Below are positions 50,410 through 62,075 of a stretch of 64,000 nt of DNA, piece after piece. A program made the position numbers and the translations under genes. This DNA is from Dryas octopetala (Eukaryota > Streptophyta > Magnoliopsida > Rosales > Rosaceae). Location of the stretch: NCBI GenBank assembly GCA_963921425.1, contig OY992833.1:18703738-18767737 (forward strand), in the 5' to 3' direction. The notes beneath the pieces were generated by a model that made no database searches, was not told the DNA's origin, and saw only the letters and a program-made list of their open reading frames with translations. The stretch's first letter is position 1. The number at the start of each line of letters is the position of its first letter.

Positions 50410-51691
50410 TGAGGATCTTGGCCTTTAATATTGGGCATGACCCTGCATAAGTTACAATTTACATGACACATTGAGAATGAAAAGGATCAGGCTTAATTAA
50501 AGTGCATGTACATTTGCAACACAAGATTAGATACCAATATATCACCCTTCACTAATATTGAAAGGACTATTTGCTAGGGACATTAATTGAACCAGAGCAT
50601 GTTACAATTTTTAAAAAGTTCAATTAAAAAGCACAATACAATGCCTTAAGGATGAATATTGTGCCAATACCATCAGCTAGCACCAATAATCTGCCAAGTT
50701 GGGAATTCATAAGATGTTAGCTGTTAATTCCCATTCATTAAAAGGTTACACGTGTCACTATTTGGTTGCACTACAGTTACACTTTGCCTATTTTAAGGAA
50801 ACATTCTTTTAGATTACTTTTTACATAAATCCAATTAAAGCTAGCAAAAGCAAATGTTACCTGCATTGGATGTGGCACTAGTAAAATTAAAGAAAACTAA
50901 TGGTACAAGCCATATCAGGTGGCAAAACACTAAGGGTGAAGTTAATAAAAGCCAGCTTAATTGTATATAATCAAACAAAAATGTTCACCACAAAATACAT
51001 TGTTAATTTCCATATTTCTGTATATGTCTTTGTTTTCTGGTGCAATGAGTGTCAAATGCAATTGGGGCACTTTGTGTCTTGACAAAATAGAATCAGAAGC
51101 AGCTTCCATCAGCTTGTGAGAAGAACTGCTCTAGGCGCTGCTTCAACTTCTAAAGAGCTGCTTATATAAGAAAAACAACAAGGCATACAATTAATATTGG
51201 AACTGGTACCAGCACAAGATGTGGCACTAGTAAAAGGAAAGAAAATTATAGATAAAAACATAGTGCAATGACTGTGAAATGCAATTGGGACAGCAAATCG
51301 ATCAGGTGCTAAAACTATTTTCATCTGAAGCATATAGCATTCAATATAATTGTTTTTGTGTTATCTAACTAAGAGAAGGACCCTGCTAATTCAGTGGTAT
51401 AAAATTATAAATCATCTCAAAAAGAAAAATATTAATAATCGTAAGGTGTTTTGAGGGTCAAAGAAGAACTTCCATTTTGTTTGCTGGATAAATGAAGTTT
51501 TTATTAACAAAAAAGGAGTAGCTGGGTAGAAATCCAAGCAGCTACAACCAAAGTCCATAGGACTATAAGGCCCACAAAAGAGGGAAATAAGAGAGTACAC
51601 AATGGACCAAGCCCAAAAAACCAAGCATCTAAATTGCGAACGGTGGAAATACTTTTGTAATATAGTAATAACTGGCCCACTTCTTAACAAA
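50410..51691. repeat. Second copy of the block 5' of tRNA-Tyr (duplication of about 48440-48690)
   Basis: Diverged matches to TFCB intron 6: AAAGCCAGC, GTTCACCACAA, TTTCCATATTTCTGTAT, CTGGTGCAATG and ATGCAATTGGGGCAC (48460-48560 vs 50950-51070). TAACTAAGAGAAGGACCCTGCTAAT matches as well (48663 vs 51366). No CDS survives in this copy; the final TFCB exon is not duplicated. Confidence 0.75.
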
Positions 51692-51783
51692 CCGACCTTA
51701 GCTCAGTTGGTAGAGCGGAGGACTGTAGTCGGGTTATTCCAATAGCCATCCTTAGGTCGCTGGTTCGAATCCGGCAGGTCGGA
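51692..51783 (+). tRNA. tRNA-Tyr (GTA) with 19-nt intron, second copy
   Basis: The mature sequence is identical to the 49839 copy. Only the intron differs (51729-51747, tcgggttattccaatagcc). It has the same upstream AACAA context, a TTTTT terminator at 51785, and a shared 3' flank (TTTTTACATTCCA). Confidence 0.97.
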
Positions 51784-51880
51784 CTTTTTACATTCCATAT
51801 CAGTTTTTTTTTTTTGGTCTGGTTTTTAATAGCTTTTTTTTTTTTTAGTTTTACTCCTACTTTGGTTCGGACTCTTTCTG

Positions 51881-51914
<34 letters not shown>

Positions 51915-53058
51915 GGTAAATAATTTAGGGGTCCTTTTCTACTTTTTATTTTTTATTTTTATTGTATGGTTGTTAAAGATTCTAGGACAATACACATCAT
52001 GTTTTATTAATCTTTATTTGTAGTGCATCACCGATAGATGAGGCAAATGATAGGACAAATTTTATTGGACTAATTATAAAGAAGTCAATAAAATTTTTCA
52101 CAATTACATTTTAATTAATGCACTTTTTCATAATTTTATTTTAGTCATTATTGAGCAAAATGAAAAAATATGAATTACAATAAATTAATAAACATGCATT
52201 ACTATTCATATTTAGATTTGTATTTGACTGCTACGCAGCAAAATGATTTAGGGTTTAACTTCAAGCTATAGGCTTCGAAACTCAAATTCTAAACTCTAAA
52301 CCTCATTTATATACCATGCACTCTATTTTTATACCCTAAACTACATTAAGAGTAATGTCATAATTTTACGCCTATAAGTAATGTAAAAAATGGATGAGCA
52401 AATTAGTATTTTCTAATGCACCAAAATACATGACATCCTTAAGTAAATTGGGCTTAGTGACTAAAATGAGCTAGGACATTAACTAAAGTATAATTTCTCA
52501 AAATATACTATTGACTAATATGAGATATGAAATTTTGTATTGACTTATTTATAATATTGAAACTTTTTATTAACTTTTTCATAATACATCAATTTTTTCA
52601 TAATATCTCTCGTGTTAAACAGGTCATCACTTTAAATCAGCCATATTATGTATTTATAACTTTTCTTGCCTGAAGCACATTTAATATGTTGCTATATGAC
52701 CAGAGAAAATTACCATATATATGATAACAACAACTCCGAATACATCACCCTCCAATTTTAGATTCTTATATTAGGAACATGCATGTATATGACAATCTTT
52801 TTCCTAAATTTAGCTCACTAGCTATACATGTATCTAGTACATATATTAAAAGGTAAGCTCGATCATTATCTTTTAACTATACCCTAATAAATTCCTCTAA
52901 AATATTCAGACATTATTATGAGTTGATCGAAGAGGAAACGAATTAATTAATTAAACAACCAAACATGAACCAAATGGCATTCTTTTACTATAAAAGCACA
53001 CACAATCAGCTAGAACAGGCATACTGAGCCAAACTATTGAGTAGTGCATGTTACCAAA
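51784..53058. other. Intergenic and SPH promoter
   Basis: No supported gene apart from the promoter. A poly(T) of about 30 nt lies at 51882-51912. The region 52028-53000 is AT-rich. A probable TATA box (actataaaagc) is at 52988-52998, 61 nt before the SPH ATG. Confidence 0.5.
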
Positions 53059-53481
53059 ATGAAGGCAAAAGCAATATGGCAGTTTTACTATGTTGTGCTC
53101 TTCCTTGCCTTAGCCTTTGGCCCAATTAGATCCCTAGATTTCCCACCTTGGAAAAAGCACTATGTGGGCATTACCAACAATCTCAACAACACACAACTTG
53201 ACTACCGATGCCGATCTGGAGATGATGATCTTGGCCGTCGCAGTCTTCCTCCCAATGAGTATTGGGAATTTGGGTTTGGCTTGACCTACACCACACTTTT
53301 CTACTGTGACATGTGGTACTCGAATTACCATGTTCATTTTGATGCATTTATTAACGATGGTTCTTTCATTGACGAGTGTGGTGGAGCTCATTGCAAGTGG
53401 ACTGCAAGAGAGACTGGAATATACTTGTATCGCAATAAGCTTGGTGAATTTGAAAAGAAGAAAGATTGGGTGAAAAATTAA
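53059..53481 (+). CDS. Secreted S-protein homologue (SPH, Self-incomp_S1 family), 140 aa
   Basis: Single-exon gene. The ATG at 53059 was chosen over the upstream GTG of the same frame, since it opens directly into a signal peptide (about residues 1-25, hydrophobic YVVLFLALAFG, cleavage near IRS/LDF). The mature protein has the S1 family hallmarks: YVGITNNL near the start, CRSGDDDLG, a WEFGFG block, FYCDMWY, and GGAHCKWTARETGIYLY. Four Cys (51, 83, 107, 112) fit the usual two disulphides, and Asn43-Asn44-Thr45 is an N-glycosylation sequon. The length fits the family. SPHs are small secreted ligands related to the poppy pistil S-protein; most are of unknown role, so no self-incompatibility function is claimed. 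It stands alone here, with a possible decayed neighbour at 54006. Confidence 0.93.
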   Translation: MKAKAIWQFYYVVLFLALAFGPIRSLDFPPWKKHYVGITNNLNNTQLDYRCRSGDDDLGRRSLPPNEYWEFGFGLTYTTLFYCDMWYSNYHVHFDAFINDGSFIDECGGAHCKWTARETGIYLYRNKLGEFEKKKDWVKN

Positions 53482-54005
53482 AGGCCAAATTGTGGGCTTC
53501 ATCCTTGTGGTTTTACCATTATCTTAATGTTATTCATGTGGTTCTGAATTTTTAAATAATAATGCTAGGCTGCTAGCTAGAATAAAGTCCAATGTTTATC
53601 TCATTTCATGTAATTATATGAATGTGATTTAGCATGTATAAACCAGACTATGTGATCGGAGTTAAATAATTTATTTTTTTCTTGGCATCAATTCATTTGC
53701 AAGGATTTATTTTTTTTCCCAACTTTTATTTTCCAGCTTATATACTAGACATCAATTCATTTGAAATGATTTATTTTTTCTTTATTTATTAATTTTTTTT
53801 ATTTTATAAATTGTTGGGTTAATTCCTTGGAAGAATAGGGAAATGATTAATTTACTCATTCCATATTTATATACACTCAATAAATTGTAGAAACACAGCA
53901 CCCTCAATTGTGCACTATAAATTAAACAGAGATATGTCTCCTCATGCTCTTTGTCCCTTTGTCCAAAAAAAAAAAAACTTAGTCATTTCCCGTATCCCAT
54001 TTAAA
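53482..54005. other. 3' flank of SPH gene
   Basis: AT-rich, with aattcatttg repeats near 53690 and 53753. No supported gene. Confidence 0.4.
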
Positions 54006-56025
54006 ATGAGTCCTTTTATGAGAAATGCTCTAATTCTATTAGTGTCTTTGTTGGTTATTCTTATAACAGCTGAGGTGAGTTAATAATATCAATAATCTAT
54101 GAATGATACCCTGATTATCACTTTAATTCATGTACTATGAACTATTGCACAAGTATATATCACTTTAATCCTTTTTTAACTTCTGTTACATTTTTTGTCT
54201 AAAATACTCATGTGCGAGGCACATGATCCATATTTTAGGGCTATTTTTGTCCTCACAATGTCCTATCTAGCCCTTACAAAAAGGTATGGAATGGATAACA
54301 TTGGACTATCAAGTTCTCCTTGTTTTCGAAAACATTGGCGCGCGATTCAGACTCTTCCTTCCTTAAGTTTATGGATAAGACCAGCCTCAACTGGAGTTAA
54401 CTATAACCTAGGAATTAAATTTCATTTTTTTAGGGTGTAGAAATCGAAACATATATTTAATAATTTTTTGGGAAGATTTCGCCGAAATTTTTGAAATTTA
54501 TCGAAATTTACCGAAATTTATCGAAATTATCGAAATTTTCATATTTTCTATTTTCTCCAACTTCAGAAATTCACCAAAAATAGCTCAAGAATCCAAATAA
54601 TTCACCAAAAAATTCTACGGACTCTTATTGATGAGTACTAATTTCCTATAACCTCAAAATAGTCAAATTGCTTTCAAAACAATTATGAAAAATCCTACTC
54701 TTATAATTTAATTCTGAAAAAAATAATAATCGTCAAATTCTTAAATTTTCATTTTCTAAAATTCATTTCCACACAACTAAGCTCTATAACTACAACCAAA
54801 GGTCTAAGTTAGTTAAAATAAATTTAAAGAAATTTCTAATTCTTTTAAACAAACCTTAAAAAAAATTTGAAAAATTTAAGTAACAAAATTATCATAAACC
54901 AAAATTTGGGTTGTTACACTTAGTGAAGACAAAGCTTGGCTAAATAAGAGACACGGGAAAAAAGGAAGGAAAGATAAAAAATAAAATAAAAAGACTGAAG
55001 AGAGAGGCACGGGGAAAAAAAAGTAAGGAAAGAAAAAAAATGAGGGGGGGTTTGGGGCCTTTGGGCAATTGGAAAGAAGAAAAAAAGGTTTGAGATTTCT
55101 TTTAGTTATTTTAAACCTTAAACTTTAATACATTTCTATATAAAAAAATAATTAAAAGTATCCTAAAGGGTTTAAAACCTAATATCCTAAAAAATATAGG
55201 GTATATAGGGTTTAATGTATAGATTATAGAGTATAAAGAGTATTATGGTATATAGGATATATAGAGTATTAGGGTTTAGATTTTAATGTATAATTAAATT
55301 ATATAGTATAAAGAATATACTAATTTTGTTTATTCATTATACTAATTTTATTTAACAGTATTTGCTCCAGCGCGCATTATATTCACCTTATATCACATGA
55401 AACCTACTATATAATTTGATTTCTTCAATGTTTTTTATCAATTTAGTAGATAATATGTTAAATAAACATATGGTAAAGTTTCATTCAAAATTTTCGTATT
55501 TTGATAGCAATTTCCATCTAATTTCTGTCGAAATTTAAAAATATTTGAAATTTCCTCGAAACCCGAAATTTTATTCCTTGGGTTTAATTGATTTTATGTG
55601 ATTTCTTTTATTTTGTAATTGATGTTTTTAAATTCTTTATTTTTTTTGTTTAATTTAAATTTTTAGTTTATAAAATAATTATTTCTATGAAAATTAGTTA
55701 TTTGATTAAAAATTTTAATATATTTTTCATATAGTTATTTGATTAAAAATTTTAATATATTTAATTTTTCATAAAATTAAAATTACCATCAGTAGCACAG
55801 CAGTTATTTAATTTTTTAATATATTTAATTTTCATGGTTTCTGCTATCAGTAGCACAGCAGAGATTGATCATGCATGAAGAATACTAGATTGTTAAGTTG
55901 TGTTATTGACAGCTGATTGCTACTCCAATATATGTTTCTATCAAGACCACCAAGTTCACATTGAATAATGGTCAATTGCTTGACAAATCTCCAAGTATCA
56001 ATATATGTATATTGTTGTTATTATA
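54006..56025 (+). pseudogene. Possible SPH-like small secreted protein, intron filled by a transposon
   Basis: A 23-codon first exon (54006-54074) encodes a signal-peptide-like MSPFMRNALILLVSLLVILI and ends exactly at a GTGAGT donor. A candidate second exon starts after ...tattgacag at 55913 and continues in frame as LIATPIYVSIKTTKFTLNNG, loosely like the first strand of SPH proteins. It then runs into AT-rich stop-bounded sequence without the SPH cysteines. A 1.15-kb transposon copy occupies the intron. This is speculative; it may be chance. Confidence 0.25.
54432..55580 (+). mobile_element. Non-autonomous DNA element, copy A (1.15 kb)
   Basis: It starts AGGGTGTAGAAATCG and ends AAATTTTATTCCTTG. 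Near the left end is a short array of an 11-bp unit (CGAAATTTATC-like, 54480-54535). The same sequence in opposite orientation forms copy B (57241-58572). Segments near the right end, such as GCGCGCATTATATTCA and ACATATGGTAAAGTTTCATTC, match copy B closely. No clear TSD. Confidence 0.7.
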
Positions 56026-56534
56026 CATATATATATTATTACTATTATATTAATTATTAGTGTGCCAATACTAGGATTTTATTTGCATCATTTTGTTATC
56101 TATAGGTCTATTTGACAATGTCTTCGTTCTCCATGCATGTCTTGTAGTTTGTCTCATTTTTATTACCATCTATATGATTTCAATTTCGACAATTATACCT
56201 TTGTTGTTTGTTAATGCTTACAATTGAAGGATAAACTCAATGTTCTACCATATTAGTCGACAAACCGATCATGTGGGTGACACGTGGGTGGTTGGGGTTA
56301 TATGAGGAAAAGGGAAAGACAAAATTACCCCTATAGGCATGCCCCATGCAACCGTATTGTATATTCATTTGATGGAATTTGATTTTATCCTTCAATTGCA
56401 TACATTAGTAAACTATAAAGATATAATTGTCAAAATTAAAATTATAGGAGCAAAAGTGAAAAAGTGGACACACAGCTACAAAGACGATACAGCTACAAAG
56501 ACGAAAAGGATCATTTACCTGGTCGAGTGAATAC
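55581..56534. other. AT-rich spacer
   Basis: No supported gene. It holds direct repeats such as agttatttgattaaaaatttt (about 55688 and 55734) and atcagtagcacagca (about 55787 and 55849). Confidence 0.4.
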
Positions 56535-58114
56535 CAGGGCCGGCCCTGAGCATGGGCTAGGGAGTGCGACCGTTGGGGCCCAGACAAATTTTAGCCACAG
56601 TGTATATACATATATATATGTACGAAATAGTTACGTATAATGAAATTGAGTTTAGTTTGTATGATTGTCGTAAAGGAGAACCAATTTGAATCTTTGAAAG
56701 GTTTCTGACTTTTTAACTTGTTTTTTTTGCACTTTTGAATATGTGGTGGGTTGGGCCCTAATAAAACTCAGGCCAATTTAGAAGTATGGGCCTCACAAAA
56801 TATAAATTTAGTCATTTGACAGCCAATTACACATTAGTTTTTGTTTTTGTTTATATCTTGATTAACTTAACCATAAATATATTTCAATTTTTTATAATAT
56901 GATAACATGAATATGAGTTGTAATAAAATCAATGTAAATTTATATATACTAATTAATTTTTTTTCGTAACTTCTATAATTTCCTTTAGATTCTAATTAAC
57001 ATGAACTTTTGTTAATATGAATATATTATTGTTCTTATAACATGAGGAATTTGTTTATAAATTGAAAGTAAAAAAAAAAAAAAAATTATATTTGACCTTT
57101 TTTAGCTTGAGGGATACCTTTTAAGTAATTTTTTAAACTATTATGATTTTTCAATAATATTTTATTGTAAAATTATATGTATTTATACAAGGATCTCATT
57201 TAAATTTCTCCTCGGGCCCCCAAAAACTCAAGGCCGGCCCCAAGGAATAAAATTTCGGGTTTCGAGGAAATTTTGACAGAAATTAGATGGAAATGATGGA
57301 AATTACTACCAAAATACAGAAATTTTGAATGAAACTTTACTATATGTTTATTTAACATATTATCTACTACATTGATAAAAAACATTGAAGAAACCAAATT
57401 ATATAGTAAGTTTCATGTGATATAAGATGAATATAATGCGCGCTGAAGGTAAATACTGTGAAATAAAATTAGTATAATAAATAAATAAAATTAATATATT
57501 CTTTATACTCTATAATATATACACTAAATCCTATATACTTTATAATCTATACTCTATATTGCTTAAGATATCATATAGGATATTAGGGTTTAGGCCCTTT
57601 AGGATATTTTTAATTATTTTTTATATAAGAATGTATTAGAGTTTATTGGTTTAGGGTGTAAAAATAATTAAACGAAACCCTAAATCATTTTTTTTTTCAA
57701 TTGCCCAAAAACCTCAAACTAGGATATGGACATATGGTATATGATATTAGGGTTTAGCCCTTTAGAGTATTTTAAATTATTTTTTATATAAAAATATATT
57801 ATAGTTTACTAATTTAGGATTTAAAAACAACTAAACAAAACTCCAAAATGGCCAAACGAAAACTCAAACTATTTTTTTTCTTTACAATTGACCAAAGGCC
57901 CCAAATCCCAATCAACCCTAAATCTTTTAATTTTTTTCTCTTTTTTACTTTTTTTTTTCTTTTCTTTTTTTTCCTTTCTTTTTTTTTTTTTCTTCTTTTT
58001 CTTTCTTTCCTTCCCAGCTTCCCTCTGCTTTCTTTACCCCCGAGTCTCCAGCTCCACGCCTCCACGCCTCCACTGTCTCCTTGAGTCATTTCTTCTCCTT
58101 TCTTCATCTCTCTT

Positions 58115-58149
<35 letters not shown>

Positions 58150-58581
58150 ATCCATCACCAATCCACCATCTCTCTCCCCGAGACTCCCCCTGCCGTCGCC
58201 ACCCTTGTCGCCCCCTGCCTTCGCCACCCTTGTCGCCCCCCCCCCGCCGGCCTCTTTCTCCCCCCTGCCGCCCCCTGCCGTCGCGCCCCCTGCCGGATCT
58301 TTCTCCCCCTGCCGCCCCCTCTTTCTCTGTCGATCTCCCCCTGCCGCCGCCCCTCCTCTTTCTCCCTCGATCTCGCCCCTGCCGCTGCCCCATTTTTCTC
58401 CCAAAACCCAGCCTCCTCTCCAAAAACCCAGCCTCCTCTCTAAAAATCCAGAAATCCAAAACCAGTTCACAGCGTCGAAATTATCCCGAAAATTTAACAA
58501 ATACAGGTTTCGATTTCGACACCTGTAAAAATTGTCGAAAATTTCGCCGAAAATTTTGAAATTTAAACCCTCCCGGCCCTG
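56535..58581. mobile_element. hAT MITE (CAGGGCCGG ends, 8-bp TSD) split by copy B
   Basis: It starts CAGGGCCGGCCCTGAG and ends CCGGCCCTG, flanked by an exact GTGAATAC duplication (56527-56534, 58582-58589). The MITE's own right half (CTCAAGGCCGGCCC) stops at 57240. Its last two bases, TG, reappear at 58580 after copy B. Removing copy B and one CCGGCCC restores a normal hAT terminus. Confidence 0.85.
57241..58572 (-). mobile_element. Non-autonomous DNA element, copy B (1.33 kb), nested in the hAT MITE
   Basis: Its ends are CAAGGAATAAAATTTCGGG and AAATTTAAACCCTC, flanked by CCGGCCC (57234-57240, 58573-58579). Compared with copy A it has an internal duplication of about 145 bp (57580-57720 vs 57735-57870). 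It also has a CT/C-rich segment (57930-58450) that mimics coding frames in several registers, with (CT)n at 58112-58148. Confidence 0.75.
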
Positions 58582-58589
58582 GTGAATAC

Positions 58590-61500
58590 CTTTTCAATAT
58601 TTTGATATCTATAAAGGTAGACCATGGATGATAAAAGCAAATTTTTTTTTTCCACTATAATAGGGTTTCTAGTTTGACTTGTTTATGGGAAAGAGATCGC
58701 CTCTGAAATCACATTAAAGAAAATGTTTTAAGTTGTGTGATGTAACTTATTTTTCTTGAATATCCTTTGTTTTCTTTTTCAAATTTCTATGGTGATTGTG
58801 TTAACTTTAGTGACTTATATAAATTAAACACATACCTGAGTTTACCACGGCACCACAGCTGCATCCATCGCTGACCATTAAGAGTCAAGAATCTTCCTTG
58901 CACTTACAGACCTTTAGCACAAACTACTTGATGGGGAGTAAACTAAATTGTGATCGTTTGTGTGCAAGGGGATCTCGACTTTATATAGAGTGGCAACCTA
59001 TGAGTCTAACCCATAACTGAACTCATAGGATAACCATATTAGCCTAGGACTCTAATTTATTGTCCTCTAAGTAATAGGAATCCCTTTAGCCTTAGTAAAC
59101 CAAAAACACATAAATCCATATAGGCTTCAAGGTATAATTCTAATTGAACTCTTGATCTTTACTTAGGCCACAAAACCCTTAGGCAACTATGAGACCACAA
59201 CAGGTTGTGTCGAAGTACAACTCCAACATTCTCCCACTTGGTCGAATAGGTACCATTGTAGCTTCAGCATTGATCCTTTAGTGCGCACAGAATTCAACTG
59301 AATCAAATTCCTAGCATGCCTCTTGTCAAATAAGACCTCTTACATAGAGCTTCAAAAACTTTTGGACTAATACATTATCCGGCTTTAGAAACTACATATG
59401 CAAGAACTCATATCCACATGAGACGCCAACAAGACAATGGAAATAGAATGATTAATGTATCTTCCTGATGTGTTACTTGAATGCATATGGAAATGCTTAA
59501 GATATTATCATTCCACTAGATCCTCCTTTATCAGATTTCAATAAATCTGCCTTTATGTACTTAATGAAACAGTACATTAAACTTTAATGAATTTTATTCA
59601 ACAAAAACAAAGATATTTAAAACAAACCATAGCATGCTTTCTTTAGCTGAACATCAACTTTTATTCATAAGTGTCTCCTTAACTTTAAGACATATCCATG
59701 AATCACCAACTTAAACAAAGACATGCAAATAACTTAATCAAAATATTAGCAAATTAAAAGCTAAAAAGCTCCCACTAAATTAGAGCATCTTGAAAACTGG
59801 ATAGTACCCCCATGTTGGTGACATGCTTATGAAAAAACGGAATTAGGGACAACTTTATTCAATGGGTCGGCTATCAAGTCTAGGGACCCTTTCACAAATA
59901 ATAAAATTCACTTCATGCATTACTTTAAGAACTCTTAAAGAATAATGGTTTTGATGATTAAACAAGCAATATGCAATAACATAAGCCTTAACGTACCTGT
60001 CCTAACAAAAATATATACCTTTATAACATCAATGCATCTAGAAATCTCTTTAATGGATATTGTATTCCAAAATTTCTTATAGGTACAAGAAAAACAAAGT
60101 ACCAAAAAAAAAACAAATAAAAATCTTATCTCAATGAAAACATAATTATTTATAGCAGAAGAGTTCATGACTGAATATGAATATAAGCAAACCAAACAAT
60201 ATGCGAGAATAACTTCAATTATCCTTATTAGTCCCCAAAATTCCTTTTGACCGGATGATGATTCAAAGAATATCATACATATTTCTTGAGTGATGATTCC
60301 TTATTTTTCTTTCATTATCCTAGATGATGGGTGGTTACTCTAGAATATAATGTATGACCAAATAACATGAATAAAATTAGTGGCTCACAATAATTACTGA
60401 CCATGGATGAATAATATATCATAAATATGCAACACATATGTAATCGAATGCTATATGCCTTTTGTGCCGTAAGTAATTTCAAGCAATACCCATGTCAGTA
60501 AATGAGAAAACCAAAACACCCATCACAGTAGTGTACATTAAAAACAACCTGTAAGGCAAAATAGCTCATGTATGAATTTCCTTCTCAATCTTTGGATAAT
60601 ATACCAATAATGAAATTCAAACGATACATATATACTTGAATGTACCAATCAGATAATAAATATAGATCACTTGAAAATATAGATCTACTCCATTTTGAAT
60701 GAAACTGTAATCATTATTTATGTGTACAGACTGATTAAACAATCGATTTGCTATATGTGTTAAAAGAGAAATAATATATCTTAAATATGTAATGTATATT
60801 CGCTCGGACAATAGGATGTAAACTTAAGAGAATACCTTTAAAACATCATTTAAACTTTAAGCCATGATATATAGATCAAGAACTTCAAAAGCGAATAATA
60901 TAATTAAACAATGTTCTATCCAAGTAATTCACATAAGCCAAATCAAGAATCACCCAATTCATGTATATTATCACATGTCAATTATAAGCCATTTAATGCT
61001 AGTGCTTCAACTAGAACAATGTTTCGTCTAACGAAATTAATCATCCATAATAATATTTAATAGGAAGCAAACAATATATGATATATCATAGATTAGTATA
61101 TACTTAGATACCCAAGTATCTTTCAGGTGATGATTTATTTTCCTTATTGGTAATTTTATAGGCCAAGCCAGAAGGGTTTTGTTATATTTGGACATGCAAA
61201 ACCAATCTAAATAAGATACATACAAGTTACCCCTTTATATTCATAATCATATATAAGTGAGCATTAACCCTTAAGTTTACAAAACTTTTAGCTCCCACGC
61301 ACTGATGAAAGGTCTCACAAAGCCACTAATAAAGTAGAAATTTAATGAACATATCTTCCCCCAATTTCTACGATAAAAACAAAAAAACAAGAACAAACAG
61401 TCCATATATGATAATCACATAAATGATTGGAGAGCCTTCATCACGCTACAATAAGATTGTTAATGTGCTAACAGTGAACAAACTACCAAATTATATTAAT

Positions 61501-61801
61501 TTCACATAAACATTTGCTATTCCTTGATGCAAAAGTAATTAGCACAAAAACAGTTATTGTGGTTTATAAGGATTGATCAAAACAGCACAACATCAATTCC
61601 CCTAAACAAAAAATGTTCAGTATTTAACAATCAATAATATGCTCATAAAAAATAATACATATGGTAGCCATGTACTGAATGTATTCCTATAGTTATAAAA
61701 ACCAGTAAATTAAGACTTAAAATATGTCTCCACAAAATGACTCTATGTTATTCGAACCTTTAAAACTTACAAGGTTTAAGTCTATTTATATGCATCCGTA
61801 A
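58590..61801. other. Decayed retroelement-like AT-rich DNA
   Basis: No supported gene. The stretches near 58840-59240 (leader-like, with acattctcccacttggtc) and 59770-59900 (agctcccactaaattagagc) recall non-coding parts of plant LTR retrotransposons. This rests on memory of such sequences and is not provable here. No LTR pair could be delimited. Confidence 0.35.
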
Positions 61802-61812
61802 AACTTGAGTAA

Positions 61813-61878
61813 TTACTTTGGTTGGCAAATAGTAGATTCGAGGTACTTCTTCTGATCAACAGGTTCCTCGTCCGCCAT
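61813..61878 (-). pseudogene. 5' fragment of a QCR6-like (cytochrome bc1 hinge subunit) gene
   Basis: The minus-strand ATG at 61878 opens MADEEPVDQKKYLESTICQPK followed by a stop. This matches the start of the plant cytochrome b-c1 complex subunit 6 (hinge protein; MAD..VD.KKYLE..CKPK), which continues for some 45 further residues with conserved Cys pairs that are missing here. Upstream, 61879 to about 61990 looks like its 5' UTR. I found no further exon at lower coordinates in the window. The fragment sits between 17-bp direct repeats (61802-61818, 62059-62075), so it is most likely a captured or inserted gene piece. Confidence 0.6.
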
Positions 61879-62075
61879 AGCAAATAAACAAAGAGAGGTG
61901 GACAGTCACACAACTCGGCGCAGAGGAGCCTCCAAGTCACCTAACTCTGACTCTGAAACTCAAGTTACAAGTCTGCGGGAGTTTCTGAGAGTTTTAAGGC
62001 TGCGTTTGGCTACTCTTTTTCTATTGCTAATTTGCTATGCATAAGGCGGCGTTCTATTAACTTGAGTAATTACTT

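Noticed and set aside
53044..53058. SPH starting at GTG 53044
   Set aside because: A non-ATG start is unlikely; ATG at 53059 directly precedes the signal peptide.
54195..54440. 81-codon frame after the possible SPH-like exon
   Set aside because: No hallmark residues, and its end runs into transposon copy A.
54480..54540. Satellite or CRISPR-like array of CGAAATTTATC units
   Set aside because: Short, irregular, no spacers; part of a transposon terminus in a plant nuclear genome.
57814..58559. Long frames (up to 223 codons) around 58 kb on both strands
   Set aside because: Low-complexity CT/C-rich expansion inside copy B; mutually overlapping and without domain similarity.
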